A stretch of DNA of 64,000 nt from NCBI GenBank assembly GCA_029961685.1, contig JARWKL010000014.1, positions 20,470,452-20,534,451 of the forward strand, given 5' to 3'. Positions within the stretch are counted from its first letter, which is position 1, and each line of letters begins with the position of its first letter. Positions 39,044 through 51,109 of this stretch are shown in pieces. Source of the DNA: Aristolochia californica. Its lineage: Eukaryota; Streptophyta; Magnoliopsida; Piperales; Aristolochiaceae. The notes under the pieces were generated by a model that saw only the letters and a list, made by a program, of their open reading frames with translations, was not told the origin of the DNA and did not search any database. Both the position numbers and the translations under genes were made by a program.

Positions 39044-42000
39044 GGCATGCATATCCCCCACAATTAAAACTTGTTAGGAACAATTAGGAATCTCTTTCTT
39101 ATAAAATTTTCACCAAGCTATCTGGGGTTGTACCCGTGGAATTTCCCCATCGTGTATAACAAAACTTTGGTGTTCATTTTTAGTGCGTGAAAATAATTTT
39201 CTTCACTCACTTTTATTATAGATTTCAAATTCTTTTTCATACATAAACTCTAAAATTTCCATTTTGTTACTATCTATATTTGCCTTATCTTTTTGTTTAC
39301 GAGAAAACTGGGAGAGTGAAAAACTCAAGTTTGAAAAAAAAAATTGAACATCCAAAATGGAAATGCATAAATGCTGAGAGAGATAATTCCAAAAAGTATC
39401 TGTGATTTTTTAGCTCCGCTTTTTTGTAAAATAGGCAAAAAGTGAGTTGCTTGGCAGTGGTAAATATCCCACCCCTCGTTTACTTGAGAATTTTAATTTT
39501 TTTCTACTCCTTGAAATTTTTGGATCATTAGGTCATTTGCATCTTCAACATGTTTCTGGCATGCATATCCACCACATTTAAAACATGTTAGGATCAATTA
39601 GGAATCTCTTTCTTATAAAATTCCACCAAGGAACCTGGGGTTGTACCACTGGAAATTCTCCAACGTGGATAAAAAAACTTTGGTTTTCATTTTTAGTGCG
39701 TGAAAATAACTTTCTCCCCTCACATTTATTATAGTTTTCAAATTCTTTTGCCTACATAAACTCTAAAATTTCCATTTTATTGTGATCTACATTTGCCTAA
39801 TATTTTTTTTTTCGAGAAAACTTGGGAGAGTGAAAAACTCAAGTTCGAAAAAAAAAATTGAGCATCCAAAATTGAAATGCACAAATGCTGTGAGAGTTAA
39901 TTCCAAAAAGTATCTTCAATTTTTTAGGTCCGCTTTTTTTTAAAATAGGCAAAAAGTGGGTTGTTTGGCTCTAGTAAATATCCCACCGCACGTTAACTTG
40001 AGAATTTTAATTTTCCTACACCTTGAAATTTTTGGATCATTAGGCCATTCGCATCTTCAACATGTTTCTGGCATGCATATCCACCACATTTAAAACATGT
40101 TATGATCAATTTGGAATCTCTTTCTTATAAAATTCCACAGAGCTATCTGGGGTTGTACGAGTTGAATTTCCCCAACGTGGATAACAAAACTTTGGTGTTC
40201 ATTTTTAGTGCGTGAAAATAACTTTCTTCACTCACATTTATTATAGTTTTCAATTTCTTTTGCATACATAAACTCTAAAATTTCCATTTTGTTGTGATCT
40301 ACATTTGCCTTATCTTTTTGTTTACGAGAAAACAGGGAGAGTGAAAAACTCATGTTTGAAAAAAAAATTAAACATCCAAATTGGAAATGCACAAATGCTG
40401 AGAGAGATAATTCCAAAAATTATCTGTGATTTTTTAGGTCCGCTTTTTAGTAAAATAGGCAAAAAAAGGGTTGTTTGGCTGTGGTAAATATTCCACCCCA
40501 CGTTAACTTGAGAATTTTATTTTTTTCTTCTTCTTGAAATTTTTGGATCATTGGGTCATTTGCATCTTCAACATGTTTCTGGCATGCATATCCCCCACAA
40601 TTAAAATATGTTAGGAACAATTAGGAATCTCTTTCTTATAAAATTTGCACCAAGCTATCTGGGGTTGTACCAGTGGATTTTCCCCATCGTGTATAAAAAA
40701 ACTTTGGTGTTCATTTTTAGTGCGTGAAAATAATTTTCTTCACTCACTTTTATTATAGATTTCAATTTCTTTTTCATACATAAACTCTAAAATTTCCATT
40801 TTGTTACGATTTATATTTGCCTTATCTTTTTGTTTAAGAGAAAACTGGGAGAGTGAAAAACTCAAGTTTGAAAAAAAAAATTGAAAGTCCAAAATGGAAA
40901 TGCATTAATACTGAGAGAGATAATTCCAAAAAGTATCTGTGATTTTTTAGCTCCGCTTTTTTGTAAAATAGCCTAAAAGTGAGTTGCTTGGCAGTGGTAA
41001 ATATCCCACCCCTCGTTTACGTGAGAATTTTAATTTTTTTCTACTCCTTGAAATTTTTGGATCATTAGGTCATTTGCATCTTCAACATGTTTCTGGCATG
41101 CATATCCACCACATTTAAAACATGTTAGGATCAATTAGGAATCTCTTTCTTATAAAATTTCACCAAGGAACCTGGGGTTGTACCGCTGGAATTTCTCCAA
41201 CGTGGATAACAAACTTTGGTTTTCATTTTTAGTGCATGAAAATAACTTTCTCCCCTCACATTTATTATAGTTTTCAAATTCTTTTGCATATATAAACTCT
41301 AAAATTTCCATTTTGTTGTGATCTACATTTGCCTTATATTTTTTTTTTCGAGAAAACTTGGCTGAGTGAAAAACTCAAGTTCGAAAAAAAAATTGAGCAT
41401 CCAAAATTGAAATGCACAAATGCTGTGAGAGTGAATTCCAAAAAGTATCTGCGATTTTTTAGGTCCGCTTTTTTGTAAAAGAGGCAAAAAGTGGGTTGTT
41501 TGGCTCTAGTAAATATCCCACCGCATGTTAACTTGAGAATTTTAATTTTTTCTACACCTTGAAATTTTTTGATCATTAGGCAATTTGCATCCTCAACATG
41601 TTTCTGGCATGCATATCCACCACATTTAAAACATGTTATGATCAATTTGGAATCTCTTTCTTATAAAATTCCACCAAGCTATCTGGGGTTGTACGAGTGG
41701 AATTTCCCCAATGTGGATAACAAAACTTTGGTGTTCATTTTTAGTGCGTGAAAATAACTTTCTTCACTCACATTTATTATAGTTTTCAATTTCTTTTGCA
41801 TACATAAACTCTAAAATTTCCATTTTGTTGTGATCTACATTTGCCTTATCTTTTTGTTTACGAGAAAACAGGGAGAGTGAAAAACTCATGTTTGAAAAAA
41901 AAATTAAACATCCAAAATGGAAATGCACAAATGCTGAGAGAGATAATTCCAAAAAGTATCTGTGATTTTTTTGGTCCGCTTTTTTGTAAAATAGGCAAAA

Positions 42001-42112
42001 AGAGGGTTGTTTGGCTGTGGTAAATATCCCACCCCTCGTTAACTTGAGAATTTTAATTTTTTCTTCTTCTTGAAATTTTTGGATCATTTGGTCATTTGCA
42101 TCTTTAACATGT
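39044..42112. repeat. Recent tandem duplication of a three-monomer block
   Basis: Monomers 39044, 39558 and 40070 are followed by close copies 40581, 41095 and 41606 at an offset of 1536-1537 bases. Shared variants are ATATCCCCCACAATTAAAA with GGAACAATTAGG (39044, 40581), CAAGGAACCTGGGG with AACTTTCTCCCCTCAC (39558, 41095), and TACGAGT, AATAACTTTC and GAAAACAGGGAG (40070, 41606). At the seam, about 40.48-40.58 kb, a GGCTGTGG ending precedes a CAATTAAAA monomer. Elsewhere that start almost always follows a TTGTGCTCTGG ending, which marks the recombination joint. Confidence 0.85.
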
Positions 42113-42594
42113 TAGGATCAATTAGGAATCTCTTTCTTATAAAAATGCACCAAGCTATCAGGGGTTTTACCAGTGGAATTTCCCCAACGTGGATAACAAA
42201 ACTTTGGTGTTCATTTTTAGTGCGTGAAAATTTTTTTGTTCTCTCACATTTATTATAGTTTTCAAATTCTTTTGCATACATAAACTCTAAAATTTCCATT
42301 TTGTTGTGATCTATATTTTCCTTATCTTTTTGTTTACGAGAAAAATGTATGAGTGAAAAACTCAAGTTTGAAAAAAAAAAATTGAACATCCAAAATGAAA
42401 ATGCACAAATGCTGAGAGAGATAATTCCAAAAAGTATCTGTGAGTTTTTAGGTCTACTTTTTTGTAAAATAGGCAAAAAGTGGGTTGCTTGGCTGTGGTA
42501 AATATTCCACCGCACGTTAACTTGAGAATTTTAATTTTTTCTACTCCTTGAAATTTTTCGATCATTTGGTCATTTGCATCTGCAACATGTTTCT
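41606..42594. repeat. Merged 989-base dimer; landmark deleted between two AACATGTT copies
   Basis: At 42106-42113 a single AACATGTT replaces the usual pair spaced 35 bases apart. ATCTTTAACATGTTAGGATC is read directly, and the landmark GGCATGCATATCCACC is missing. The interval of 989 equals two monomers (1024) minus 35. This is the only landmark in the array that has been cleanly excised. Confidence 0.9.
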
Positions 42595-43104
42595 GGCATG
42601 CATATCCACCACATTTAAAACATGTTAGGATCAATTAGGAATCTCTTTCTTATAAAATTCCTTCAAGCAACCTGGGGTTGTACCAGTGGAATTTCTCCAA
42701 CGTGGATAAGAAAACTTTGGTGTTCATTTTACGTGCGTGAAAATAATTTTGTTTTCTCACATTTATTATAGTTTTCAAATTCTTTTGCATACATAAACTC
42801 TAAAATTTCCATTTTATTGTGACCTACATTTGCCTATATTTTTGTTTTCGAGAAAACTTGGGAGAGTGAAAAACTCTAGTTCGAAAAAAAAATTGAGCAT
42901 CCAAATATGAAATGCACAAATGCTGAGAGAGATAATTCCAAAAAGTATCTGTGATTTCTAGGTCTGATTTTTTGTAAAATAAGCAAAAACTGCATTGTTT
43001 GGCTATGGTAAATATCCCACCGCACGTTAACTTGAGAATTTTAATCTTTTCTACTGCTCGAAATTTTTGGATCATTAGGTCATTTGCATCTTCAAGATGT
43101 TTCT
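42595..43104. repeat. Last P-type monomer of the array
   Basis: This monomer carries CAAGCAACCTGGGG (42666), TTTCTCCAACG and TTTTCGAGAAAACTTGGG. I found no CAAGCAACC to the right of it. Confidence 0.8.
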
Positions 43105-45158
43105 GGCATGCATATCCACCACATTTAAAATATGTTATGATCAATTTGGAATCTCTTTCTTATAAAATTCCACCAAGCTACCTGAGGTTGTACTACTAGA
43201 ATTTCCCCAACGTGGATAACAAAACTTTGGTGTTCATTTTTAGTGCGAGAAAATAATTTCTTCACACACATTTATTATAGTTTTCAAATTCTTTTGCATA
43301 CATAAACTCTAAAATATCCATTTTGTTGTGATCTATATTTGCCTTATCTTTTTGTTCACAAGAAAACTGGGAGAGTGAAAAACTCAAGTTTGAAAAAAGA
43401 AATTAAATATTAAAAATGGAAATGCACAAATGCTGAGAGAGATAATTCAAAAAAGTATCTGTGATTCTTTAAGTCCGCTTTTTTTTAAAATAGGCAAAAA
43501 GTGGGTTCTTGTTCTCTAGTATATATCCTACCGCATGTTAACTTGAGAATTTTAATTTTTTCTACTCCTTGAAATTTTTGGATCATTAGGTCATTTGCAT
43601 CTTCAAAATATTTCTCGCATGCAGATGCACCACAATTAAAACATGTTAGGAAAAATTAGGAATCTCTTTCTTATAAAATTCCACCAAGCTATCTGGGGGT
43701 TGTACTAGTGGAATTTCCCCAACATGGATAACAAAACTTTGGTTTTCATTTTTAGCTTGTGAAAACAATTTTCTTCACTCACATTTATTACATATTTCAA
43801 ATTCTTTTGCATACATAAACTCTAAAATTTCCATTTTATTGTGATCTATATTTGCCTTATCTTTTTGTTTACTGCGAAAACTTGGAGAGTGAAAAACTCA
43901 AGTTTGAAAAAAAAATTGAACGTCCAGAATGGAAATGCACAAATGCTGAGAGACATAATTCCAAAAAGTTTATGTGATTTTTTAGGTCCGCTTTCTTGTA
44001 AAATAGGAAAAAACTGGGTTGTTTGGCTCTAGTAAATATCACACCGCACATTAATTTGAGAATTTTAATTTTTTCTACCCGTTGAAATTTTTGGATCATT
44101 AGGTCCTTTGCATCTTCAACATGTTTCTGGCATGTATTTCCACCACATTTAGAACATGTTAGGATCAATTAGGAATCTTTTTCTTATAAAATTCCACCAC
44201 ACAAACTGGGGTTTTACCAGTGGAATTTCCCCAACGTGGATAAGAAAACTTTGGTGTTCATTTTTAGTGCGTGAAAATAATTTTCTTCACTAACATTTAT
44301 TATAGTTTTCAAATTATTTTGCATATATAAACTCTAAAAGTTCCTTTTTGTTGTGATCTACATTTGCCTTATATTTTTGTTTACCAGAAAACTGGGAGAG
44401 TGAAAAATTCATGTTCGAAAAAACAAATGAGCATCCATAATGGAAATGCACAAATGCTGAGAGAGATAAATCCAAAATGTATCGGTGATTTTTTAGGTCC
44501 GATTTTTTGTAAAATAGGCAAAAAGTGGGTTGTTTGGCTCTAGTAAATATCCCACCGCACGTTAACTTGAGAATTTTAATTTTTTCAACTCCTAGAAAAT
44601 TTTGGATCATTAGATCATTTGCATCTTCAAGATATTTCTGGCATGCATATCCACCACATTTAAAACATGTTCATGTTAGGATCAATTTGGAAACTCTTTC
44701 TTATAAAATTCCACCAAGCTATCTGTGGTTGTACCAGTGGAATTTCCCCAACGTGGATAACAAAACTTTGGCGTTTATTTTTAGTGTGTGAAAATAATTT
44801 TCTTCACTCACATTTATTATTGTTTTCAAATTGTTTTGCATACATAAACTCTAAAATTTCCATTTTGTTGTGATCTTTATTTGCCTTATCTTTTTGTTTA
44901 TGAGAAAGCTCGGAGAGTGAAAAAATCAAGTTTGAAAAAAAAAAACTAAACATCCAAAAAGGAAATGCACAAATGCTGAGAGGGATAATTCCAAAAAGTA
45001 TCTGTGATATTTTAGGTCCACTTTTTTTTAAAATAGGCAAAAAGTGGGTTGTTTGGCTCTCGTATATCTCCTACCACATGTTAACTTCAGAATTTTATTT
45101 TTTTCTACTCCTTGAAATTTTTGGATCATTAGGTCATTTGCATCTTCAACATGTTTCC
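43105..45158. repeat. Isolated higher-order repeat fragment (H5, H6, H7, H1 start)
   Basis: Members start at 43105 (H5-like, TTATGATCAATTTGG and a TATATATCCTACC ending), 43616 (H6: CAATTAAAAC, GGTTTTCATTTTTAGC, TTTACTGCGAAAAC), 44129 (H7: CCACACAAACTGGGG, GTTAATTTGAG ending of 43616) and 44640 (TTTGGAAACTC as in H1). This is the last appearance of the H order. It lies about 17 kb from the nearest other H6-H7 pair. Confidence 0.68.
44640..45158. repeat. 519-base monomer with six-base duplication in the inverted repeat
   Basis: Near 44665-44677 the right arm reads AACATGTTCATGTTAGG. CATGTT has been duplicated in tandem inside the dyad arm, lengthening the monomer by six bases. Confidence 0.85.
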
Positions 45159-46699
45159 AGCATGCATATCCACCACTTTTAAAACATGTTAGGATCAATT
45201 AAGAAGCACTTTCTTATAAAATTCCACCAACCTATCTAGGGTTGCACCAGTGGAATTTCCCCAATGTGGTTAACAAAACTTTGGTGTTCATTTTTCGTGC
45301 GTGAAAATAATTTTCTTCACTCACATTTATTATAATTTTCAAATTCTATTGCTTACATAAACTCTAAAATTTCCATTTTGTTGTGATCTATATTTGCCTT
45401 ATCTTTTTGTTTACGGGAAAACTAGGAGACTGAAAAACTCAAGTATGAAAAAACAAATGAACATCCAAAATGGAAATGCACAAATGCTGAGAGAGATAAT
45501 TCCAAAAAGTATCTGTGATTTTTTAGGTCCGCTTTTTTGTAAAATAGGCAAAAAAAGGGTTGTTTGGCTCTGGTAAATATCCCACCGCACGTTAACTTGA
45601 GAATTTTTATTTTTTTATTTTATCTACTCCTTGAAATTTTTGGATCATACGGTCATTTGCATCTTCAACATGTTTCTGGCATGCATGTCCACCAAATTTA
45701 AAACACGTTAGGATGAATTAGGAATCTCTTTCTTATAAAAGTCCACCAAGCTACCTGGTGTTGTACTCGTTGAATTTCCCCAACGTGGATAACAAAACTT
45801 TGGTGTTCGTTTTAAGTGCGAGAATATAATTTTCTTCACTGACATTTATTATAGTTTTAAAATTATTTTGCATACATAAACTCTAAAATTTTCATTTTGT
45901 TGTGATCTATATTTGCCTTATCTTTTTGTTTACGAGAAACTTGTGAGAGTGAAAAACTCAAGTTTGAAAAAAAAATTTGAACATAAAAAATGGAAATGCA
46001 CAAATGCTGAGAGAGATAATTCCAAAAAGTATCTGTGATTTTTTAGGTCCGGTTTTTGTAAAATTGGCAAAAAGTGGGTTGTTTGGCTGTGGTAAATATC
46101 CCACCGCACGTTAACTTGAGAATTTTAATTTTTTCTACTCCTGAAATTTTTTGGATCATTTGGTCATTTGCTTCTTCAACATGTTTCCGGCATGCATAGC
46201 CACCACATTTAAAACATGTTAGGATGAATTAGGAATCTCTTTCTTATAAAATTCCACCAAGCTACCTGGTGTTGTACTAGTGGAATTTCCCCAACATGGA
46301 TAACAAAACTTTGGTGTTCATTTTTAGTGCGCAAAAATAATTTTCTTCACTCACATTTATCATAGTTTTAAAATTATTTTGTATACACAAACTCTAAAAT
46401 TTCCATTTTGTTGTGATCTATATTTGCCTTATCTTTTTATTTATGAGAAAACTGGGAGAGTGAAAAACTCAAGTTTGAAAAAAAAATTGAACATCCAAAA
46501 TGGAAATGCACAAATGCAGACAGAGATAATTCAAAAAAGTATCTATGATTTTCTTGGTCCGGTTTTTTTAAAAATAGGCAAAAAGTGGGTTGTTTGGCTC
46601 TGGAAAATATCCCACCGCACGTTAACTTGACAATTTTAATTTTTTCCACTCCTTGAAATTTTAGGATCATTAGGTCAATTGCATCTTCAACATTTTTCT
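45159..46699. repeat. Satellite block, three monomers at the subfamily transition
   Basis: Monomers start at 45159, 45678 and 46189. Monomer 45159 is 519 bases long because of an AT-rich expansion (TTTTTATTTTTTTATTTTATC near 45606-45626). Members 45678 and 46189 share CTACCTGGTGTTGTACT and GGATGAATTAGG, so they are near relatives side by side. Confidence 0.8.
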
Positions 46700-47026
46700 G
46701 GCATGCATACCCACCACATTTAAAACATGTTAGGATCAATTAGGAATCTCATTATTATAAAATTCCACCAAGCTATCTGGGGTTGTACTAGTGGAATTTC
46801 CCTAACGTGGATAACAAAACACCAAAATGGACTTGCACAAATGCAGAGAGAGATAATTCCAAAAAGTTTCTATGAGTTTTTTGGTCCACTTTTTGAAAAA
46901 TAGTCAAAAAGAGGGTTATTTGGCTCTGGTAAATATCCCACCACGCGTTTAACTTGAGAATTTTAATTTTTTCTACTCTTTTAAATTTTTATATCATTAG
47001 GTCAATTGCATCTTCAACATGTTTCT
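46700..47026. repeat. 327-base truncated monomer at the subfamily boundary
   Basis: GGATAACAAAAC at 46809-46820 is followed by ACCAAAATGGACTTGC. About 184 bases are missing, from TTTGGTGTTC to GAACAT. The right part, with ATGGACTTGCAC, resembles the monomer at 61843. The left part resembles the preceding block. The join may therefore be a deletion or an unequal exchange. Confidence 0.83.
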
Positions 47027-50000
47027 GGCATGCATATCCACCTCATTTAAAACTTGTTATGATCATTTAGGAATCTCTTTCATATAAAATGCCACCAAGC
47101 TATCTGGGGTTGTATTAGTGGAATTTCCCCAACGTGGAAAACAAAACTTTGCTGTTCATTTTTAGTGCGTGAAAATAATTTTCTTCACTCACATATATTA
47201 TAGTTTTATAATTCTTTTCCATACATAAACTCTAAAATTTCCATTTTGTTGTGATTTATATTTGCCTTATCTTTTTGTTTACGTGAAAACTGGGAGAGCA
47301 AAAAACATAAGTTTGAAAAAAAAAATTGAACATCCAAAATGGAATTGCACAAATGCTGACAGAGATAATACCAAAAAGTATCTGTGATTTTTTAGGTCCG
47401 CTTTCTACAAAATAGGCAAAAATTGGGTTGTTTGGCTCTAGTAAATATCCCACCGCACTTTTACTTGAGAATTTTAATTTTTCAACTGCTTGAAATTTTT
47501 GGATCCTTAGGTCATTTGCATCTTCAACATGTTTCTGGCATGCATATCCACCACATTTAAAACATGTTAGGATCAATTAGGAATCTCTTTCTTATAAAAT
47601 TCCACCAAGCCATCTGGGGTTGAACTAGTGGAATTTCCCCAACGTGGATAACAAAACTTTGGTGTTCATTTTTAGTGCGTGAAGATAATTTTCTTCACTC
47701 ACATTTATTATAGTTTTCACATGCTTTTGCATACATAAACTCTAAAATTTCCTTTTTGTTGTGATCTTATTTGCCTAATCTTTTTAGTTACGAGAAAACA
47801 GGGAGAGCGAAAAACTCAAGTTTGAAAAAAAAAATTGAACATCCAAAATGGAAATGCACAAATAATGAGAAAGATAATTCAAAAAAGTATCTGTGATTTT
47901 TTAGGTCCGCTTTTTGTAAAATAGGAAAAATGTCGGTTGTTTGGCTTTAGTAAATATCCCACCGCACAATAACTTGAGAATTTTAACTTTTTCTACTCCT
48001 TGAAATTTTTTGATCATTAGGTAATTTGTATCTTCAACATGTTTCTGGCATGCATATCCGCCACATTTAAAACATTTTAGGTTCAATTAGGAATCTCTTT
48101 CTTATAAAATTCTACCAATCTATCTGGGGTTGTACTAGTGGAATTTCCCCAACGTGGAAAACAAAACTTAAATGTTCATTTTTAGTGCGTTAAAATAATT
48201 TTCTGCACTCACATTTATTATAGTTTTCAAATTCTTTTGCATACATAAACTCCAAAATTTCCATTTTGTTGTGATCTATATTTGCCTTATCTTTTTGTTT
48301 ACAAGAAACCTGGGAGAGCAAAAAACTCAAGTTAGAAAAAAAAAATTGAACATCCAAAATGGAAATGCACAAATGCTGATAGAGATAATTTTAAAAGTAT
48401 CTGGGATTTTTTAGGTCCTCTTTTTGTTAAAAAGGCAAAAAGTGGGTTGTTTGGCTTTGGTAAATTTCCCACCGCACTTTAACTTGAGAATTTTAATTTT
48501 TTCTGCTGCTTGAAATTTTTGGATCATTAGGTCATTTGCATCTTCAACATGTTTCTCGCATGCATGTCCACCACATTTAAAACATGTTAGGATCAATAAG
48601 GAATCTCTTTCTTATAAAATTCCACAAAGCTATCGGGGGTTGTACAAGTGGAATTTCCCCAACGTGGATAAATAAACTTTGGTGTTGTTCATTTTTAGTG
48701 CGTGAAAATAATTATCTTCACTCATATTTATGATAGTTTTCAAATTCTTTTGCGTACATAAACTGTAAAATTTCCATTTTGTTGCGATCTATATTTGCCT
48801 TATCTTTTTTTTTTTTAGAGTAGTTTAAGGGCGAAAAACTAAAGTTAGAAAAAAATGATTGAACATCCAAAATGGTAAAATGCACAAATGCTGAGAGAGA
48901 TAATTCTAAAAAGTATCTGTCATTTTTTAGGTAAGCTTTTTGTAAAATAGGCAAAAAGTGGGTTGTTTGGCTCTGGTAAACAACCCACCGCACGTTAACT
49001 TGATAAACAACCCACCGCACGTTCACCTCCTTGAAACTTTTGGATCATTAGGTCATTTGCATCTTCAACATGTTTCTGGCATGCATATCCACCACATTTA
49101 AAACATGTTAGGATCAATTAGGAATCTCTTTCTTATAAATTCCACTAAGCTATTTGGGGTTGTACTAGTGGAATTTCCCCAACGTGGATAACAATTTTTT
49201 GGTGTTCATTTTTAGTCCATGAAAATAATTTTCTTCGCACACATTTATTATAGTTTTTAAATTTTTTTGCATACTTAAACTCAAAAATTTCTATTTTTTT
49301 GTGATATATATTTTTCCTTATCTTTTTGTTTACGAGAAAACTACGAGACCGAAAAACTCAAGTTTTAAAAAAAATAATTGTACATCCAAAATGGAAATGC
49401 ACAAATGTTGAGAGATATAATTCCAAAAAAATATCTGTGATTTTTTATGTTCGCATTTTGTATAATAGGCAAAAAGTAGGTTGTTTGGCACAAGTAATAT
49501 CCCACCGCACTTTAACTTGAGAATTTTAATTTTTTCAACTCCTTGAAATTTTTGGATCATTAGGTCATTTGCATCTTCAACATGTTTCTGGCATGCATAT
49601 CCACCAGATTTAAAACATGTTAGGATCAAATAGGAATCTCTTTCTTAAAAAATGCCACCAAGCTATCTAGGGTTGTACTAGTACAATTTCCCCAACGTGA
49701 ATAACAAAACTTTGGTGTTCATTTTTAGTGCGTCAAAATAATTTTCTTCACTCACAACTATTATAGTTTTCAAATTCATTAGCATACATAAACTCTAAAA
49801 TTTCCATTTGGTTGTGATCTATATTAGCCTTATCTTTTTGTTTACGAGAAAACTGGGAGAGCGAAAAACTCAAGTTTGGAAAAAAAATTAACATCCAAAA
49901 AGGAAATGCACAAATGCTGACAAAGATAATTCCAAATAGTATCTGGCATTTTTTTGGTCCGCTTTTTTTAAAATAGGCAAAAAGTGGGTTGTTTGGCTCT

Positions 50001-51109
50001 GGTAAATATCCCACCGCACATTAACTTGATAATTTTAAATTTTTCTCCTCCTTGAAATTTTTGGATCATTAGGTCATTTGCATCTTCAACATATTTTTGG
50101 CAAGCATATCCACCACATTTAAAACATGTTAGGATCAATTAGGAATCTCTTTCATATAAAATTCCACCAAGCTATCTGAGGTTGTACTTGTGGAATTTCC
50201 CCAACGAGGATAACAAAACTTTGGTGTTCATTTTTAGTGCATGAAAATAATTTTCTTCACTCACATTTATTATAGTTTTCAAATTCTTTTGCGTACTTAA
50301 ACTCTAAAATTTCCATTTTGTTGTGATCTATATTTTCCTTTTCTTTTTAGTTATGAGAAAACTTGGAGAGCAAAGAACTTAAAGTTGAAAAAAAAATCTA
50401 AAATGGAAATGCACAAATGCTGAGAGACATAATTCCAAAAAGTATTTGTGATTTTTTATGTCCGCTTTTGGTAAAATAGGCAAAAAGTAGGTTGTTTGGC
50501 TCTAGTAAATATCCCACCGCATGTTGATTTGAGAATTATAATTTTTTCTACTCGAAATTTTTGGATCATTAGGTCATTTGCATCTTCAATATGTTTGTGG
50601 CATGCATATCCACCACATTTAAAACATGTTAGGATCAATTAGGAATCTCTTTCTTATAAAATGCCCCCAAGCTATCTGGGGTTGTTCTAGTGAAATTTCC
50701 CCAACGTGGATAACAAAACTTTGGTGTGCATTTTTAGTGCATCAAAATAATTTTCTTCCCTCACATTTAATATAGTTTTCAAATTCTTTTGCATACATAA
50801 ACTCTAAAATTTCTATTTTGTTGTGTTCTATATTTTCCTTATCTTTTTGTTTACGAGAAAAGAGGGAGAGCGAAAAACTCAAGTTTGAAAAAAAAAATTG
50901 AACATCCAAAATGGAAATGCACAAATACTGAGAGAGATAATTCCAACAAGTGTCAGTGATTTTTTAGGTCTGCTTTAGGTCAAATAGGCAAAATGTGGGT
51001 TGTTTGGCTCTGGTAAATATCCCACAGCACATTAACTTGAGAATTTTAATTTATTCTATTCCTTGAAATTTTTGGATCATTAGGTCATTTGCATCTTCAA
51101 CATGTTTCT
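47027..51109. repeat. Satellite block, eight monomers
   Basis: Monomers start at 47027, 47537, 48047, 48557, 49078, 49590, 50099 and 50599. Members 47027, 47537, 48047 and 48557 match 61843, 62352, 63372 and 63882. Member 49078 matches 58256: both have GATAACAATTTTTTGG, CACACATTTATT, GAGACC and TTTTATGTTC. Monomer 50099 is 500 bases because TTGAACATCC is missing after its A tract near 50395. Confidence 0.8.
48977..49026. repeat. 27-base tandem duplication within a monomer
   Basis: TAAACAACCCACCGCACGTT occurs at 48977 and again at 49004. The second copy runs into CACCTCCTTGAAAC, so the usual GAGAATTTTAATTTTTTCTA is lost. The host monomer (48557) is 521 bases, the longest in the window. Confidence 0.88.

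Noticed and set aside
46700..47026. Insertion of a foreign element at the short monomer
   Set aside because: Both sides are ordinary satellite sequence. The monomer is shorter because bases are missing, and nothing has been added.
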